Shown piece after piece: positions 53,001 through 61,901 of a stretch of DNA of 64,000 bases. The position numbers and the translations under genes are program-made. This stretch comes from Eisenbergiella tayi (lineage in GTDB: Bacteria; Bacillota; Clostridia; Lachnospirales; Lachnospiraceae). The notes beneath the pieces are model-generated. The model was not told the DNA's origin and did not search any database. It worked only from the letters and a program-made list of their open reading frames with translations. The stretch covers positions 1 through 64,000 of the forward strand of contig NZ_MPDJ01000013.1 of NCBI RefSeq assembly GCF_001881565.1, read 5' to 3'. How positions within the stretch are numbered: position 1 is the stretch's first letter; each line of letters begins with the position of its first letter.

Positions 53001-53666
53001 TTATTCCACCAGCCACTTTTCTTCGAGCAGCCTTTGGGTCAGAAGTTCAATCGTATTTCCTACAAACAGTCCCATTTCCTGTTCATTCAGATAAGGATAT
53101 TCCCTTTCCAGGTTTTCATGCTTTTCCCGATAAAAATCGGAAACATAGGCCCTTCGGTTATCCAGGGCATCCTCCGCAAATTCCTTCATAAAGGTATTGG
53201 TGAATCCCACCGCATTTTCGTATTCCAAAAAAGTACGGAAACAAGGATTCTTTTTCAGGAACAGATGATCCAGATCATACCAGTCCTCTTTTAACTTCCA
53301 TATAGCATCCTTATCCTTTTCAAACAATTCACTGAAACGCTGCATGGAAGGGTCAGTAATCTTTTCCTTCCACAGCACATCCGTCAGCAGATGTACATAA
53401 TAACCCAGAAAAAATGATTTTTCCTTTTCCGAATAACCTACCCACAATTCTTTATTCATATATTTATCACGGAATAAAGGAACTGTAATTTCTCCGTCTG
53501 TCTTGAAATGAGAGACATTGGTATTCGGCGTAAATACCGACCAGTCTTCATTCGGCACTCCGCTGTCAGGAGCTATATTCCCCATAATAAATTCCTGTCG
53601 TTCCAGTTTGGGGATTTCTTTCATGATTCCGTCCGCAATTCTTAAATGAACCATCCAGGTTGCCAT
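53001..53666 (-). CDS. Zinc-dependent phospholipase C-like family protein (paralogue 2)
   Basis: 221 aa. It shares with the next gene the N-terminal MATWMVHLRIADGI, the FIMGNIAPDSG motif and GYYVHLLTDVLW, so it is a diverged tandem paralogue. Overall similarity is low outside these motifs, which implies different substrates. Its C-terminal half has a helical FTNTFMKEFAEDAL region absent from paralogue 1. GGAGAGCGCC precedes the ATG. It should carry the same metal site; its substrate is unknown. Confidence 0.76.
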   Translation of the reverse strand: MATWMVHLRIADGIMKEIPKLERQEFIMGNIAPDSGVPNEDWSVFTPNTNVSHFKTDGEITVPLFRDKYMNKELWVGYSEKEKSFFLGYYVHLLTDVLWKEKITDPSMQRFSELFEKDKDAIWKLKEDWYDLDHLFLKKNPCFRTFLEYENAVGFTNTFMKEFAEDALDNRRAYVSDFYREKHENLEREYPYLNEQEMGLFVGNTIELLTQRLLEEKWLVE

Positions 53667-53743
53667 GGCGCTCTCCTTTGTACTTTATCCATTTTTGTCT
53701 GCCCGGTACAGCATTCCTGAAACTCTATGCCGGGATATTGCCA

Positions 53744-55078
53744 TTATGGCTTTTCCACCGTCCCAATAAACACCGGCAGCTTTGTATTCTCATCCACAAT
53801 CGCGTAAAGAAACGGCCTGTCCAATATAACCTTCTCCATTTGCATCATAGCACCCTCCGCCAGCATTTCCACCACGGTAGCCGCTCCCGCCTTCGTTCCC
53901 AGCTCATCCACATCAATATGTGTCTTGTGAATAACCCTGTCAATATGAATCGTCAGGTCTCCGCAGCTTCCGATCCCTGAAAAATCCGCCAGGTCCGCGT
54001 CAAAAGCCAGAGGCATCCCCATGCCGGACAGGATTTCCGACAGCTCCAGGCTTGTGTCCGCCTTGAATTTCGGCATCCCCGCGGAAACAGCCGTCTGCTC
54101 TTCCTCCTCCATCAAACGTAAAAATCCTTCACCGCTCATCTGTTTTAAATAGTCTTCCAAAGCCAGGCCTTCCTCCGGCAAAAGCGCCACGAATGAATAA
54201 CCTGTTACATATGGCTTAACAAACCCCGTCGAATGCTCATCCTTAAGAAATCGGGATTCTTCCGAATACATCATGGGAACCTCAGCTTCACTTCCGTCTT
54301 CCGGATAAAAGTCTGTATCATGAACCTGATAGCTTTCATAAGGCTTTTCCCATTTTCCGTCAAAAGCCACCGCATTGACAAGATACATAATCGCCGCCTC
54401 CGGTATCTTATCCAGAATATTGGTTATCATCCCGTCCGTGTTCTTTTCCACCCAGCCATTCAAATCTTTAAGCGTTGTCTGATCAAAAGGCGCTCCATAA
54501 ATCTGAGCCTTCCATTCTTTTGCATTCTTTTCCAAAAACTCCTCATTCGGGACAAAATCCTCATTCCTGTTGTTAAACCAGATGGAATTGGCCATGCTCA
54601 TTTGACCGCCCTTTCCGTCCGGCAGCTGTCTGCACCAGGATAATAATTCTTTTCTCCCCTCTTCCGGATCTATTCCGGGATACATGGTTTCTCCCATCTG
54701 CCGGAGCGTATCCTTTCCGGCTCCTCCCCGGGTCATTTCCAGCGCTGTCAGCACGGAAAGAGGGGATACCATGGTATTGCTTCCCCGGGAAGCCTTATCT
54801 TCCTCTCCGCCCTCCGTTTTTTTCTGTTCTCCGGAAGTTCTGCTGTCCCGCAGCAGCTGAAGGGAAAAATCGAGATAGGATATGGCAAATGCCTCCTCTA
54901 TTGGTACATCCTCCTGCGAAGCCGCTTCGCTGCGGTACTTTGATGTAAGATCCTCTGTGGAAGAAGAAACAGCCTCCCCATTCCCGCACGCCATACCGAC
55001 AGCTGCCATACATAATGCCAGAGATACCGCTGCCAGGCGGCGGAACTTTTTTTTCTTTTCAAATTGTGTCTTTTTCAT
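53744..55078 (-). CDS. Serpin lipoprotein
   Basis: 444 aa from MKKTQFEKKKKFRR at 55078. A signal peptide with lipobox (AAVGMAC, Cys31) predicts surface anchoring, followed by a ~35-residue linker and a complete serpin fold. Serpin landmarks are NTMVSPLSVLTALEMT, NAVAFDGKWEKPYE, and the hinge ELGTKAGAATVVEM followed by ILDRPFLYAIVDENTKLPVFIGTV. Counting from the hinge, the scissile bond falls near LAE-GAMM, so P1 may be Glu; this is approximate. The hinge has small residues as in inhibitory serpins. It should block a host or competitor serine protease. It lies between the phospholipase-like genes and a hydrolase, without obvious coupling. Confidence 0.92.
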   Translation of the reverse strand: MKKTQFEKKKKFRRLAAVSLALCMAAVGMACGNGEAVSSSTEDLTSKYRSEAASQEDVPIEEAFAISYLDFSLQLLRDSRTSGEQKKTEGGEEDKASRGSNTMVSPLSVLTALEMTRGGAGKDTLRQMGETMYPGIDPEEGRKELLSWCRQLPDGKGGQMSMANSIWFNNRNEDFVPNEEFLEKNAKEWKAQIYGAPFDQTTLKDLNGWVEKNTDGMITNILDKIPEAAIMYLVNAVAFDGKWEKPYESYQVHDTDFYPEDGSEAEVPMMYSEESRFLKDEHSTGFVKPYVTGYSFVALLPEEGLALEDYLKQMSGEGFLRLMEEEEQTAVSAGMPKFKADTSLELSEILSGMGMPLAFDADLADFSGIGSCGDLTIHIDRVIHKTHIDVDELGTKAGAATVVEMLAEGAMMQMEKVILDRPFLYAIVDENTKLPVFIGTVEKP

Positions 55079-55174
55079 AACCGTCCCCTTTCTGTAAAAA
55101 GACTCCCCCTCTCCTATTATAATGGCAGTCAAAACCCTGTGTCCACTTCATTTCCTTTTTTATTTCATCAGCCT

Positions 55175-55987
55175 TTATTTCATCAGATAACGGATAACTC
55201 TGTCATTAAAATCCTCTGCTTCTTCATAGGCGGCATGTCCCAGGCCTTGATACATGATCAATTCACTTTTATTTATTTTTTCATTTAGTTCAACAGATGC
55301 ATCAGCCCCTGCGATTTTGTCACAGCTGCCTCCTATAACCAATGTGGAACACTTTATTCTATCTAATTCGGATCGGGCATCATGCCGGAGACAGGAATCC
55401 GCCTGAATAAGAAATCTTTCAAAATCTTTCGGTTTTCCAATCCTCCCGAGAATCGGATAAAAAACACGGTATTTTTTCAGATATTCAGCCGAATATGAGT
55501 TTTCCGCCGTATCGATCATTAAATTCTTATACTGCCCTTCTTCCGCCATCTTCTTCCAGCCATTGACCGTTTTCCGCATGTTTTCATTTGGCCCCGGAAG
55601 AGTGACTGCCAGCACAAGCTTTTCAACCAACTCCGGATGATCCACGGCAAGATACTGGGCTATCATCCCTCCCTGCGAGACTCCCATTACATATGCGTTG
55701 GAAATCCCCAGTGTTTTCATAGCCTCCGCCTGATCTTCTGCCATATCCCTTGTAGAGTAATTTTCTGTCAGGCTGTTCTTTCTGCTGAATATGTATACTT
55801 TGAACTGTTCCGCAAACTTTTTATAATTAATTGCAAAAATAACTGCCTGCAGCTGTCCATGGACAGGGGCCAGCCCGTCGCCTAAGCCCGGTAAAATAAC
55901 GAGAGGTTTCGTACCTTTTCCAAACATAATATAGTTCATAGTATCATTTTTCAGAACTGCCTTGCAGCAGCGGGCCCCATAAAACAT
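55175..55987 (-). CDS. Alpha/beta hydrolase
   Basis: 270 aa, cytosolic. The nucleophile elbow GVSQGGMIAQ, the acid GGSCDKIAGA and the histidine GLGHAAYEEA form a normal Ser-Asp-His triad, with the oxyanion region LPGLGDG. The substrate is unknown; lactonase, esterase and haloperoxidase-like members share this pattern. The gene begins 4 bases after the TetR gene stop, so it is co-transcribed and presumably derepressed by the compound it hydrolyses. Confidence 0.88.
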   Translation of the reverse strand: MFYGARCCKAVLKNDTMNYIMFGKGTKPLVILPGLGDGLAPVHGQLQAVIFAINYKKFAEQFKVYIFSRKNSLTENYSTRDMAEDQAEAMKTLGISNAYVMGVSQGGMIAQYLAVDHPELVEKLVLAVTLPGPNENMRKTVNGWKKMAEEGQYKNLMIDTAENSYSAEYLKKYRVFYPILGRIGKPKDFERFLIQADSCLRHDARSELDRIKCSTLVIGGSCDKIAGADASVELNEKINKSELIMYQGLGHAAYEEAEDFNDRVIRYLMK

Positions 55988-55991
55988 AATT

Positions 55992-56633
55992 TCACCTCTC
56001 CTTTTCTCCGGTAAGAATGCCTGACTTCAGAAGCTCCATATAATCACTCAGACTTTTTATATAATCATGCTGCAGCCCGCCGAAATCCATACCCTCCTGC
56101 AGCTCAATACGTGTATTAAAATCCTCATTAAATCCTTTAAGAAACCATTTCAGGATATCTGCCGTTTTTTGCTTATCTCCGCTGAGCATTGATACATCGA
56201 TATCCTCCAGCAGGCTATCATAAATATCCTGCCCTTTCAGGCGGTACCGTTCCTCAACCTTTTGGCAGACTGCCGTGTCTTTCCCCGCCGACGCATCTAT
56301 AATCAGCCTGCCCTTTTCCGGATTTCTGATATACCAGGAAAACTCCAGTTCAGCATACTTGATTATTCTGTCAAATAACTCTTCCGGAAGCGCCTTACTC
56401 CCTGGTTCCAAATATTCCGTCAGTTCCTGAATCACACAATCAAGTACATAGAAATAAAGTTCTTCCTTATTCCGAAAATACTGAAACAGGCTCCCTTTGC
56501 TGATACCGGCATTCCGTATCATTCTATTGGTGGAGCTGCCAGTATATCCATATTCGGAAAACTCTGTTATACAGGCGGCTATAATCCTTCTGCGCTTTTC
56601 TTCACTTAACTCTTCAAAAATTTTAGCAGGCAT
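55992..56633 (-). CDS. TetR-family regulator
   Basis: 213 aa starting MPAKIFEELSEEKRRR at 56633; the frame is open to 56753, but that part contains the promoter and operator, so it is not coding. The helix-turn-helix is YGYTGSSTNRMIRNAGISKG followed by SLFQYFRNKEELYFYV. The C-terminal helices form a ligand pocket. A perfect palindrome and a strong promoter lie directly upstream, and the hydrolase gene follows 4 bases after, so a self-regulated two-gene operon is likely. Confidence 0.92.
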   Translation of the reverse strand: MPAKIFEELSEEKRRRIIAACITEFSEYGYTGSSTNRMIRNAGISKGSLFQYFRNKEELYFYVLDCVIQELTEYLEPGSKALPEELFDRIIKYAELEFSWYIRNPEKGRLIIDASAGKDTAVCQKVEERYRLKGQDIYDSLLEDIDVSMLSGDKQKTADILKWFLKGFNEDFNTRIELQEGMDFGGLQHDYIKSLSDYMELLKSGILTGEKER

Positions 56634-56652
56634 AAATTTATTTTCTCCTCTA

Positions 56653-56704
56653 ATGACCACCTGGTCATCGGTATTATTATATACAATACTTATCATACCG
56701 TCAA
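56653..56704 (-). promoter_or_regulatory. Promoter and operator of the TetR-hydrolase operon
   Basis: On the minus strand TTGACG (complement of 56699-56704) and TATAAT (56676-56681) are separated by exactly 17 bp. The palindrome ATGACCA-CC-TGGTCAT (56653-56668) sits just after the -10, around the transcription start, 19 bases before the start codon of the TetR gene. Bound repressor would block initiation. The dyad resembles the ATGACCNNNTGGTCAT-type sites of several TetR proteins. Confidence 0.85.
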
Positions 56705-56780
56705 TGTTATTCAAAGGATTATAAAAGATAACTCCGCCGCTGGTACAAATCATGCCTGCTGATGGCGTTTTGGGCCCACC

Positions 56781-58589
56781 TTATCCAGGAAAGCTGTCAT
56801 TCACGCACAAAGCCCCATACCCCGTCCTGTCATTCGGATAAGTTCTCTCCCCGCGCACATTCCTTGCTCCCCTTCTTAGAAAAGCCTTCAGCTTTTCCCC
56901 ATACAGATAAGGATCCTTTCCTCTTACGATCCCCCATTCCATCATCAGCGCCGCAGCCCCCGTCACCAGAGGGGTTGCAAAGGAGGTTCCCGTATAAGAC
57001 TCGTAGCCGCCACCTGCTCTTGCCGCCATAATATTCACACCCGGAGCCGCTATATCCGGTTTGGTATTCGGGAAGCCCGGCATCTCCTCCATACTCAGCA
57101 CACCCCTTCCTGAAAAATCCGCATAGGCGTCATAAGCTCCCTGAATCGCCCCCACGGTAATCAGTTTCCCCGCCGTGGAAGGAATGGTGAGCGTCAGCTC
57201 CGGTGTGGGGGCAAAAAAGCGGGTATCCTCCGACCTCACGGCCTGCCCAGGCAGATACAGCTGATATTCTCCGGTAAGGATATTGACCGGATCCAGCAAA
57301 AAGGCCCATACTCCTGCATTGATATAATTTTCCACCGGCAGAAAATCAAAATAGATCTCCTGATTCACGGAATAAGGGGAGGGTTCCCCCACATAAATCA
57401 GAATCTGGGTCTGCTCAATGACAAGCTCGGTTTTTCCGGGCTGATCCATCGGCACCACGGCCTGGCTTCCGGAAGGGGCCTGAAGAGTAATCCGGAAACT
57501 GTCCGCAAAATTTTTCCACAGCTGTACATTGACTGTGCTTTCATAATTTCCCACCGCCAGTTCTACCGTCTGCCTTCCCCCTGTCTGCCCCGTTGTGCCC
57601 ATCGTACGTCCTCCCGGAAGCCGTCCGGAGGTATGGCCTGCCGCAGCCCCTTCATTGCCGCTTCCGGCGCAGATCACATTTTTCCATACTTCGGAGGCAT
57701 TATCCATAAACCGTTCCAGAAGAGAGGAGCCGTCATGCGCGCCATAGCTGTTTCCAAAACTCAGATTCACCGCCAGAGGCATCCCCAGCTCCTGTGCCTT
57801 TCCCAGAGCGTAGGTGATCCCCCGCATCAGCTGTGTCGTCCGCGGATAGGAACCGCTTCCCGCCTGCCCCAGCTTCACAATAAGAAGGGAAGAGCCGGGA
57901 GCCGCTCCCGTATAGCGGGCATTGGTATTGCTTCCCGCCGCAATGGCCGCCACCGCCGTCCCATGCCCCGAAACATCAATGCTGGGCACGAGCTGAAAGC
58001 CTTCCCGCTCTCCCGCCTCAAGCGCCTGATTAATTTGTTCCTGTGTAAATTCCACTCCCGAAGAAAATCCTTCCGGAGGCAGGAATCCTTTTTCCGCATC
58101 CGGTATAAGGGACTGATCCCACAGATAAAGGATTCTGCTCCCCGCACTGTTTCTGAAATCCGGCAGAGTATAATCAATCCCCGAATCCAGCACGGCCACC
58201 AGGCATCCCCTGCCTGTCAGGTTTCCATTTCCCGCGGCTTCCCTTTCCACATAAAAAGAACCGGCTGCGGGAAAGCAGGACTGCTGCTTGGCAGCATACA
58301 CGTTATATATCAATTCCTTAGGCTTTTCCACATACTCAATTTCATCCAGAGCGGTGAGCGCCGGTATCAGGCTTTCAGGAATGGTGATAATCGCATAGCC
58401 TGCAAGAAGAATCTCCACCTTGATTCCCTCATCTGCCAGACGGCTTATGTCTCCATGAAACTTTACTATCAGTTCCCACGTTTTATCCTCCCTGTCAAAG
58501 CCCACATTCAATATCCGTGATTTTTCCCGCTCCTCCATAGTAGAATCCAGACTCAGGTTCAAAAGGTTCTCCAGCTTCTGTGAATTCAT
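56781..58589 (-). CDS. Subtilisin-like (S8) peptidase, Csp-like
   Basis: 602 aa from MNSQKLENLL at 58589, with GGGAGG five bases upstream (the frame is open to 58667). No signal peptide. An N-terminal prodomain of ~100 residues precedes the catalytic domain: Asp in LVAVLDSGIDYTLPDF (about residue 131), His in SGHGTAVAAIAAGS (about 208) and Ser in GTSFATPLVTGAAAL (about 536). An insertion of ~200 residues lies between His and Ser, as in the Csp germination proteases and related clostridial subtilases. The oxyanion Asn is probably in CAGSGNEGAAAGH. A spore or intracellular role is possible. It follows the LysR gene by 40 bases. Confidence 0.9.
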   Translation of the reverse strand: MNSQKLENLLNLSLDSTMEEREKSRILNVGFDREDKTWELIVKFHGDISRLADEGIKVEILLAGYAIITIPESLIPALTALDEIEYVEKPKELIYNVYAAKQQSCFPAAGSFYVEREAAGNGNLTGRGCLVAVLDSGIDYTLPDFRNSAGSRILYLWDQSLIPDAEKGFLPPEGFSSGVEFTQEQINQALEAGEREGFQLVPSIDVSGHGTAVAAIAAGSNTNARYTGAAPGSSLLIVKLGQAGSGSYPRTTQLMRGITYALGKAQELGMPLAVNLSFGNSYGAHDGSSLLERFMDNASEVWKNVICAGSGNEGAAAGHTSGRLPGGRTMGTTGQTGGRQTVELAVGNYESTVNVQLWKNFADSFRITLQAPSGSQAVVPMDQPGKTELVIEQTQILIYVGEPSPYSVNQEIYFDFLPVENYINAGVWAFLLDPVNILTGEYQLYLPGQAVRSEDTRFFAPTPELTLTIPSTAGKLITVGAIQGAYDAYADFSGRGVLSMEEMPGFPNTKPDIAAPGVNIMAARAGGGYESYTGTSFATPLVTGAAALMMEWGIVRGKDPYLYGEKLKAFLRRGARNVRGERTYPNDRTGYGALCVNDSFPG

Positions 58590-58629
58590 GACATCCTCCC
58601 ATAACACCGGCTTTGGTCTTACTCCTAGG

Positions 58630-59538
58630 TTATGAGCTTTTTCCGGTATGTTTCCAATTTCCCACACACTCCAGAAAACGTTCCGTCGCCGGAGGCCTGT
58701 AATACTCCTTATGGCAGATCAGCACAATCTCCTTTCGCAGCTCAGTCCCCGGTACGGAAAGCACTCCGATTCCCTGCTCATCTTCCTCCAGAAAAGAAGC
58801 CGGCACCATGCTGATTCCCGCTCCCCTGCGCACCAGCTCCTTCATAATAAAAATATTATCGGCAGTTATTGTATTTCGGAATACCATCCTTTCCCGCTCC
58901 AGGAATGCTTCCGTCATTTTCCTCGTAGAAGATTCCGGTGAATGATGTATAAAAGGAAACTGCCCCAATCCCCGGTAATCCGCCTCCCCTCCGCCATATG
59001 GCTCCATGAAGCTCTTCAGCGCCATCGGATATATCAGCACCAGATTGTCCTCCCTGATTTTGCGCACCTCGAAGCAGGAAGGCAATGAGCCGGTTACGGA
59101 TACAAAAGCCAGATCCAATTCCTTCTCCTGGGTCTTACGTATTATTGTCCGCGCCGAACCGGACTCCAGCTGCACATGTATCCCCGGGCAGCTCTCCCGG
59201 TATTTCCCAAGTATTCCCGGCAAAAGCGCGATACCAGGCGATAAAGTCGTCCCGATATGAATACTCCCTTCCCTGCACTCTTTATATTCCTGCGCCTTTT
59301 TCTGAAGGTTTGCCTCCATCTGCACGATTTCACCGGCATAAGAAGCCAGATTAAGCCCCGCGTCCGTAAGCGCCACACGATGATCCTCCATCACATATAA
59401 AGGCACCCCCAGCCCTTCTTCCAGCGATTTCAGATGAAAAGAAACCGTCGGCTGGCTCATTCCCAGCTTTCTTGCAATTTCCGACAGCTTATCCCCCTGA
59501 CTCAGCAGTACAAGAATCCGATACTTATCCACATTCAT
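58630..59538 (-). CDS. LysR-family transcriptional regulator
   Basis: 302 aa starting MNVDKYRILVLLSQGD at 59538, with AAAGGGAGG seven bases upstream. The winged helix-turn-helix (LSEIARKLGMSQPTVSFHLK) is followed by the periplasmic-binding-like effector domain (IHIGTTLSPGIALLPGILGK, ADNIFIMKELVRRGAGISMV). It is divergent from the ABC importer genes across 247 bp, the usual layout for control of that importer. A LysR dimer site in that gap cannot be assigned confidently. Confidence 0.93.
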   Translation of the reverse strand: MNVDKYRILVLLSQGDKLSEIARKLGMSQPTVSFHLKSLEEGLGVPLYVMEDHRVALTDAGLNLASYAGEIVQMEANLQKKAQEYKECREGSIHIGTTLSPGIALLPGILGKYRESCPGIHVQLESGSARTIIRKTQEKELDLAFVSVTGSLPSCFEVRKIREDNLVLIYPMALKSFMEPYGGGEADYRGLGQFPFIHHSPESSTRKMTEAFLERERMVFRNTITADNIFIMKELVRRGAGISMVPASFLEEDEQGIGVLSVPGTELRKEIVLICHKEYYRPPATERFLECVGNWKHTGKSS

Positions 59539-59785
59539 TCCCATTCCTCCCTTTCTCTTTTTCCTTGAGCCCCGGTACATCCGGCAGCTGCGGTACCATC
59601 GCCTCCGAGTATAGAAGAATTCTATGGAAATTAACAGATACTGACAGAATATCTTACATTCTTTTTACAGGTCTTTGACAAAAGGACGGTGGCTTACCTG
59701 AGAAAGATTCTCTACAATAAAACCGAGCTTAAAGCTGCAGGGCCTTCCGGCGGCCGAATAATCCAGCCGGAGAAATGGAGTTGTT

Positions 59786-60751
59786 ATGAAAATCACCCTG
59801 AAACATATTACCAAATCCTATGGGGATAACCCGGTGCTAACCGATATCAGCCTTGTCTTCGAAAGCGGCCGCTTTACCACGCTTCTCGGTCCTTCAGGCT
59901 GCGGGAAAACAACGCTGCTGCGCATCATTGCAGGACTGGAAACTCCTGATGAGGGGGAGATTTACTTTGATGATACCTGTATTTTTTCTTCCTCCTCCCG
60001 CCTGTGTACCCCTCCTGAAAAAAGAGGCCTGGGATTCGTTTTCCAGGATTTTGCCCTGTGGCCCCATATGACCGTATTTGAAAATACAGCCTTCGGCCTG
60101 CGTGCCAGAGGACGGACAAAAGGTCTTGAGGAACAGGTGATGCAGGCGCTTTCCGACGTACGCCTCACCGGCTTTGAAGATCGGTATCCTCACCAGCTTT
60201 CCGGAGGACAGCAGCAGCGGGTGGCTTTTGCCAGGGCGATCGCCATTCATCCCTCCTGTATCCTTTTCGACGAACCCTTCAGTGCCCTGGATGCCGGCCT
60301 GCGGGAAGAAATGAGGAGCGAGGTCAGAAGCCTGGTATCCCAAAAGAATATCACTTCCATTTTTGTAACCCATGATCAGCTGGAGGCCATGGAAATATCC
60401 GACTCCATCATCGTCCTGGATAACGGCCGGATTCTCCAGCAGGGCCGCCCGGAGGATATCTACTGCTCCCCTTCCCGAAAGGAAGTCGCCGGTTTTGTGG
60501 GACACGCCAACTGGCTTGACGATTCCAGCATGGTCCGGCCGGAAAATATAAGAATCGACGAACTGCATACCCCCGGCCCCGATTATGTCTATATGAAGCT
60601 CCCGGTAACCTCGGTACAGTTTCTGGGCGAACATTACGAAGTGCAGGTTATGAACGGCAGATTTCCCTGGCGGATACCTGCAAGGCAGAAATACACGCCG
60701 GGAACAGAAATTTCACTGTCAATCAACAGAAACCACATTATACATTTTTAG
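59786..60751 (+). CDS. ABC importer ATP-binding protein (FbpC/PotA type)
   Basis: 321 aa. Walker A is GPSGCGKTT, the Q-loop VFQDFALWPH, the signature LSGGQQQRVAFARA, Walker B CILFDEPFSALD and the switch histidine VTHDQ. A ~70-residue C-terminal TOBE-like regulatory domain follows (VRPENIRIDE). It energises the permease at 61902-63572 and is the first gene of the importer operon, with GGAG five bases before the ATG. Substrate could be ferric iron, an organophosphorus compound or another anion. Confidence 0.95.
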   Translation: MKITLKHITKSYGDNPVLTDISLVFESGRFTTLLGPSGCGKTTLLRIIAGLETPDEGEIYFDDTCIFSSSSRLCTPPEKRGLGFVFQDFALWPHMTVFENTAFGLRARGRTKGLEEQVMQALSDVRLTGFEDRYPHQLSGGQQQRVAFARAIAIHPSCILFDEPFSALDAGLREEMRSEVRSLVSQKNITSIFVTHDQLEAMEISDSIIVLDNGRILQQGRPEDIYCSPSRKEVAGFVGHANWLDDSSMVRPENIRIDELHTPGPDYVYMKLPVTSVQFLGEHYEVQVMNGRFPWRIPARQKYTPGTEISLSINRNHIIHF

Positions 60752-60769
60752 TAAAGAGAGGATTTCAAA

Positions 60770-61888
60770 ATGAAAAAGAAAATACTTGCCGTACTTTTAG
60801 GAATAACAATGACCCTCGGCCTGGCAGGCTGCGGCACCTCTTCCGGCAGCACGGTTTCCGCGTCTCCCCAGGAAACCGTTTCCCAGGCGTCCGGCAGCGA
60901 AGGAGCTGCCATGGAAACTTCCTCTCCCGAAGCAGCCTCCGGGCAGGAAACACCTTCTCAGGAAGAACAGGCCGCTCTCTCAGGAAAGGTTGTTGTATAT
61001 TGTCCTTCTCCCGCAGGCCTTGCCGATAAAATGGCAGAAGCCTTCACGGCAAAGACTGGTGTACAGGTTGAAATGTTCCAGGGTACCACCGGTGAAATTC
61101 TGGCGAGACTGGAAGCGGAAAAGGCCAATCCTATTGCGGATGTGGTTATCATGGCTTCCTGGGCGGACGGACTCGGCATGATTCAGGACGATCAGGTCCT
61201 CAGCTATGAACCCGCCAATGCGGATAAAATGAATCCTGACTGGATAGATGCGGACAAAAAAATTTATGGCTACAGCGCATCTGCCGTTGGCGTCATTTAT
61301 AACACCACGCAGATTGACCAGCTGGATGCCGACTGGGCGGAACTGGGCAGCGACCCTGCCTATAAGGATCTCATTGCCATTCCGGATCCGGTAAAATCCG
61401 GCGCCTGCAAGGACTTTCTCTCCGGCTACAGCTATGCTTTCGGTGAAGAAGCCCGGTCCGTAATTGACAGCTGGGTGGCGAACGGCCTGACCAATCCCGG
61501 AGCCAACAAGGCTGCCCTGGAAGCCGTAACCACGGGTGAAAAAGCAATCCTCATAGCTGGTGTGGACTACAACGCCTATTCCTCCATGGACAAGGGCGAA
61601 CCGCTTTCCATCTATTATCCTGCCAGCGGCACCGTAATCAACCCCCGCCCTGCCATGATACTGAAAACCAGCCAGAATACGGACAATGCCAAAGCTTTCA
61701 TGGACTTCCTTCTTTCTGATGAGGGACAGCAGCTGGTATGTGATGCTTACCTGCTTCCCGGAAGAACCGATATCACTACGGATAAACGGACCAATGCTGC
61801 CGATATCCCCACCTTTGACCTGGACTGGAGCTGGATGATGGAAAATTCCGCCCGGATTGCCGAAGATCTGGTCAACAGCTGTAAATAA
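60770..61888 (+). CDS. ABC importer substrate-binding lipoprotein (ferric/phosphonate-binding type)
   Basis: 372 aa. The signal peptide MKKKILAVLLGITMTLGLAGC has a lipobox (Cys21), followed by a Ser/Glu/Gln-rich linker to about residue 70. The mature domain VVVYCPSPAGLADKMAEAF, GTTGEILARLEAEKANP and ADVVIMASWADG belong to the FutA/AfuA class, which binds ferric iron but also includes 2-aminoethylphosphonate-binding proteins. The tandem tyrosines that chelate iron are not obvious to me, so an organophosphorus ligand is a fair alternative, given the phosphoesterase downstream. It begins 18 bases after the ATPase gene. Confidence 0.9.
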   Translation: MKKKILAVLLGITMTLGLAGCGTSSGSTVSASPQETVSQASGSEGAAMETSSPEAASGQETPSQEEQAALSGKVVVYCPSPAGLADKMAEAFTAKTGVQVEMFQGTTGEILARLEAEKANPIADVVIMASWADGLGMIQDDQVLSYEPANADKMNPDWIDADKKIYGYSASAVGVIYNTTQIDQLDADWAELGSDPAYKDLIAIPDPVKSGACKDFLSGYSYAFGEEARSVIDSWVANGLTNPGANKAALEAVTTGEKAILIAGVDYNAYSSMDKGEPLSIYYPASGTVINPRPAMILKTSQNTDNAKAFMDFLLSDEGQQLVCDAYLLPGRTDITTDKRTNAADIPTFDLDWSWMMENSARIAEDLVNSCK

Positions 61889-61901
61889 ATGAGGAACCCT
61901 T

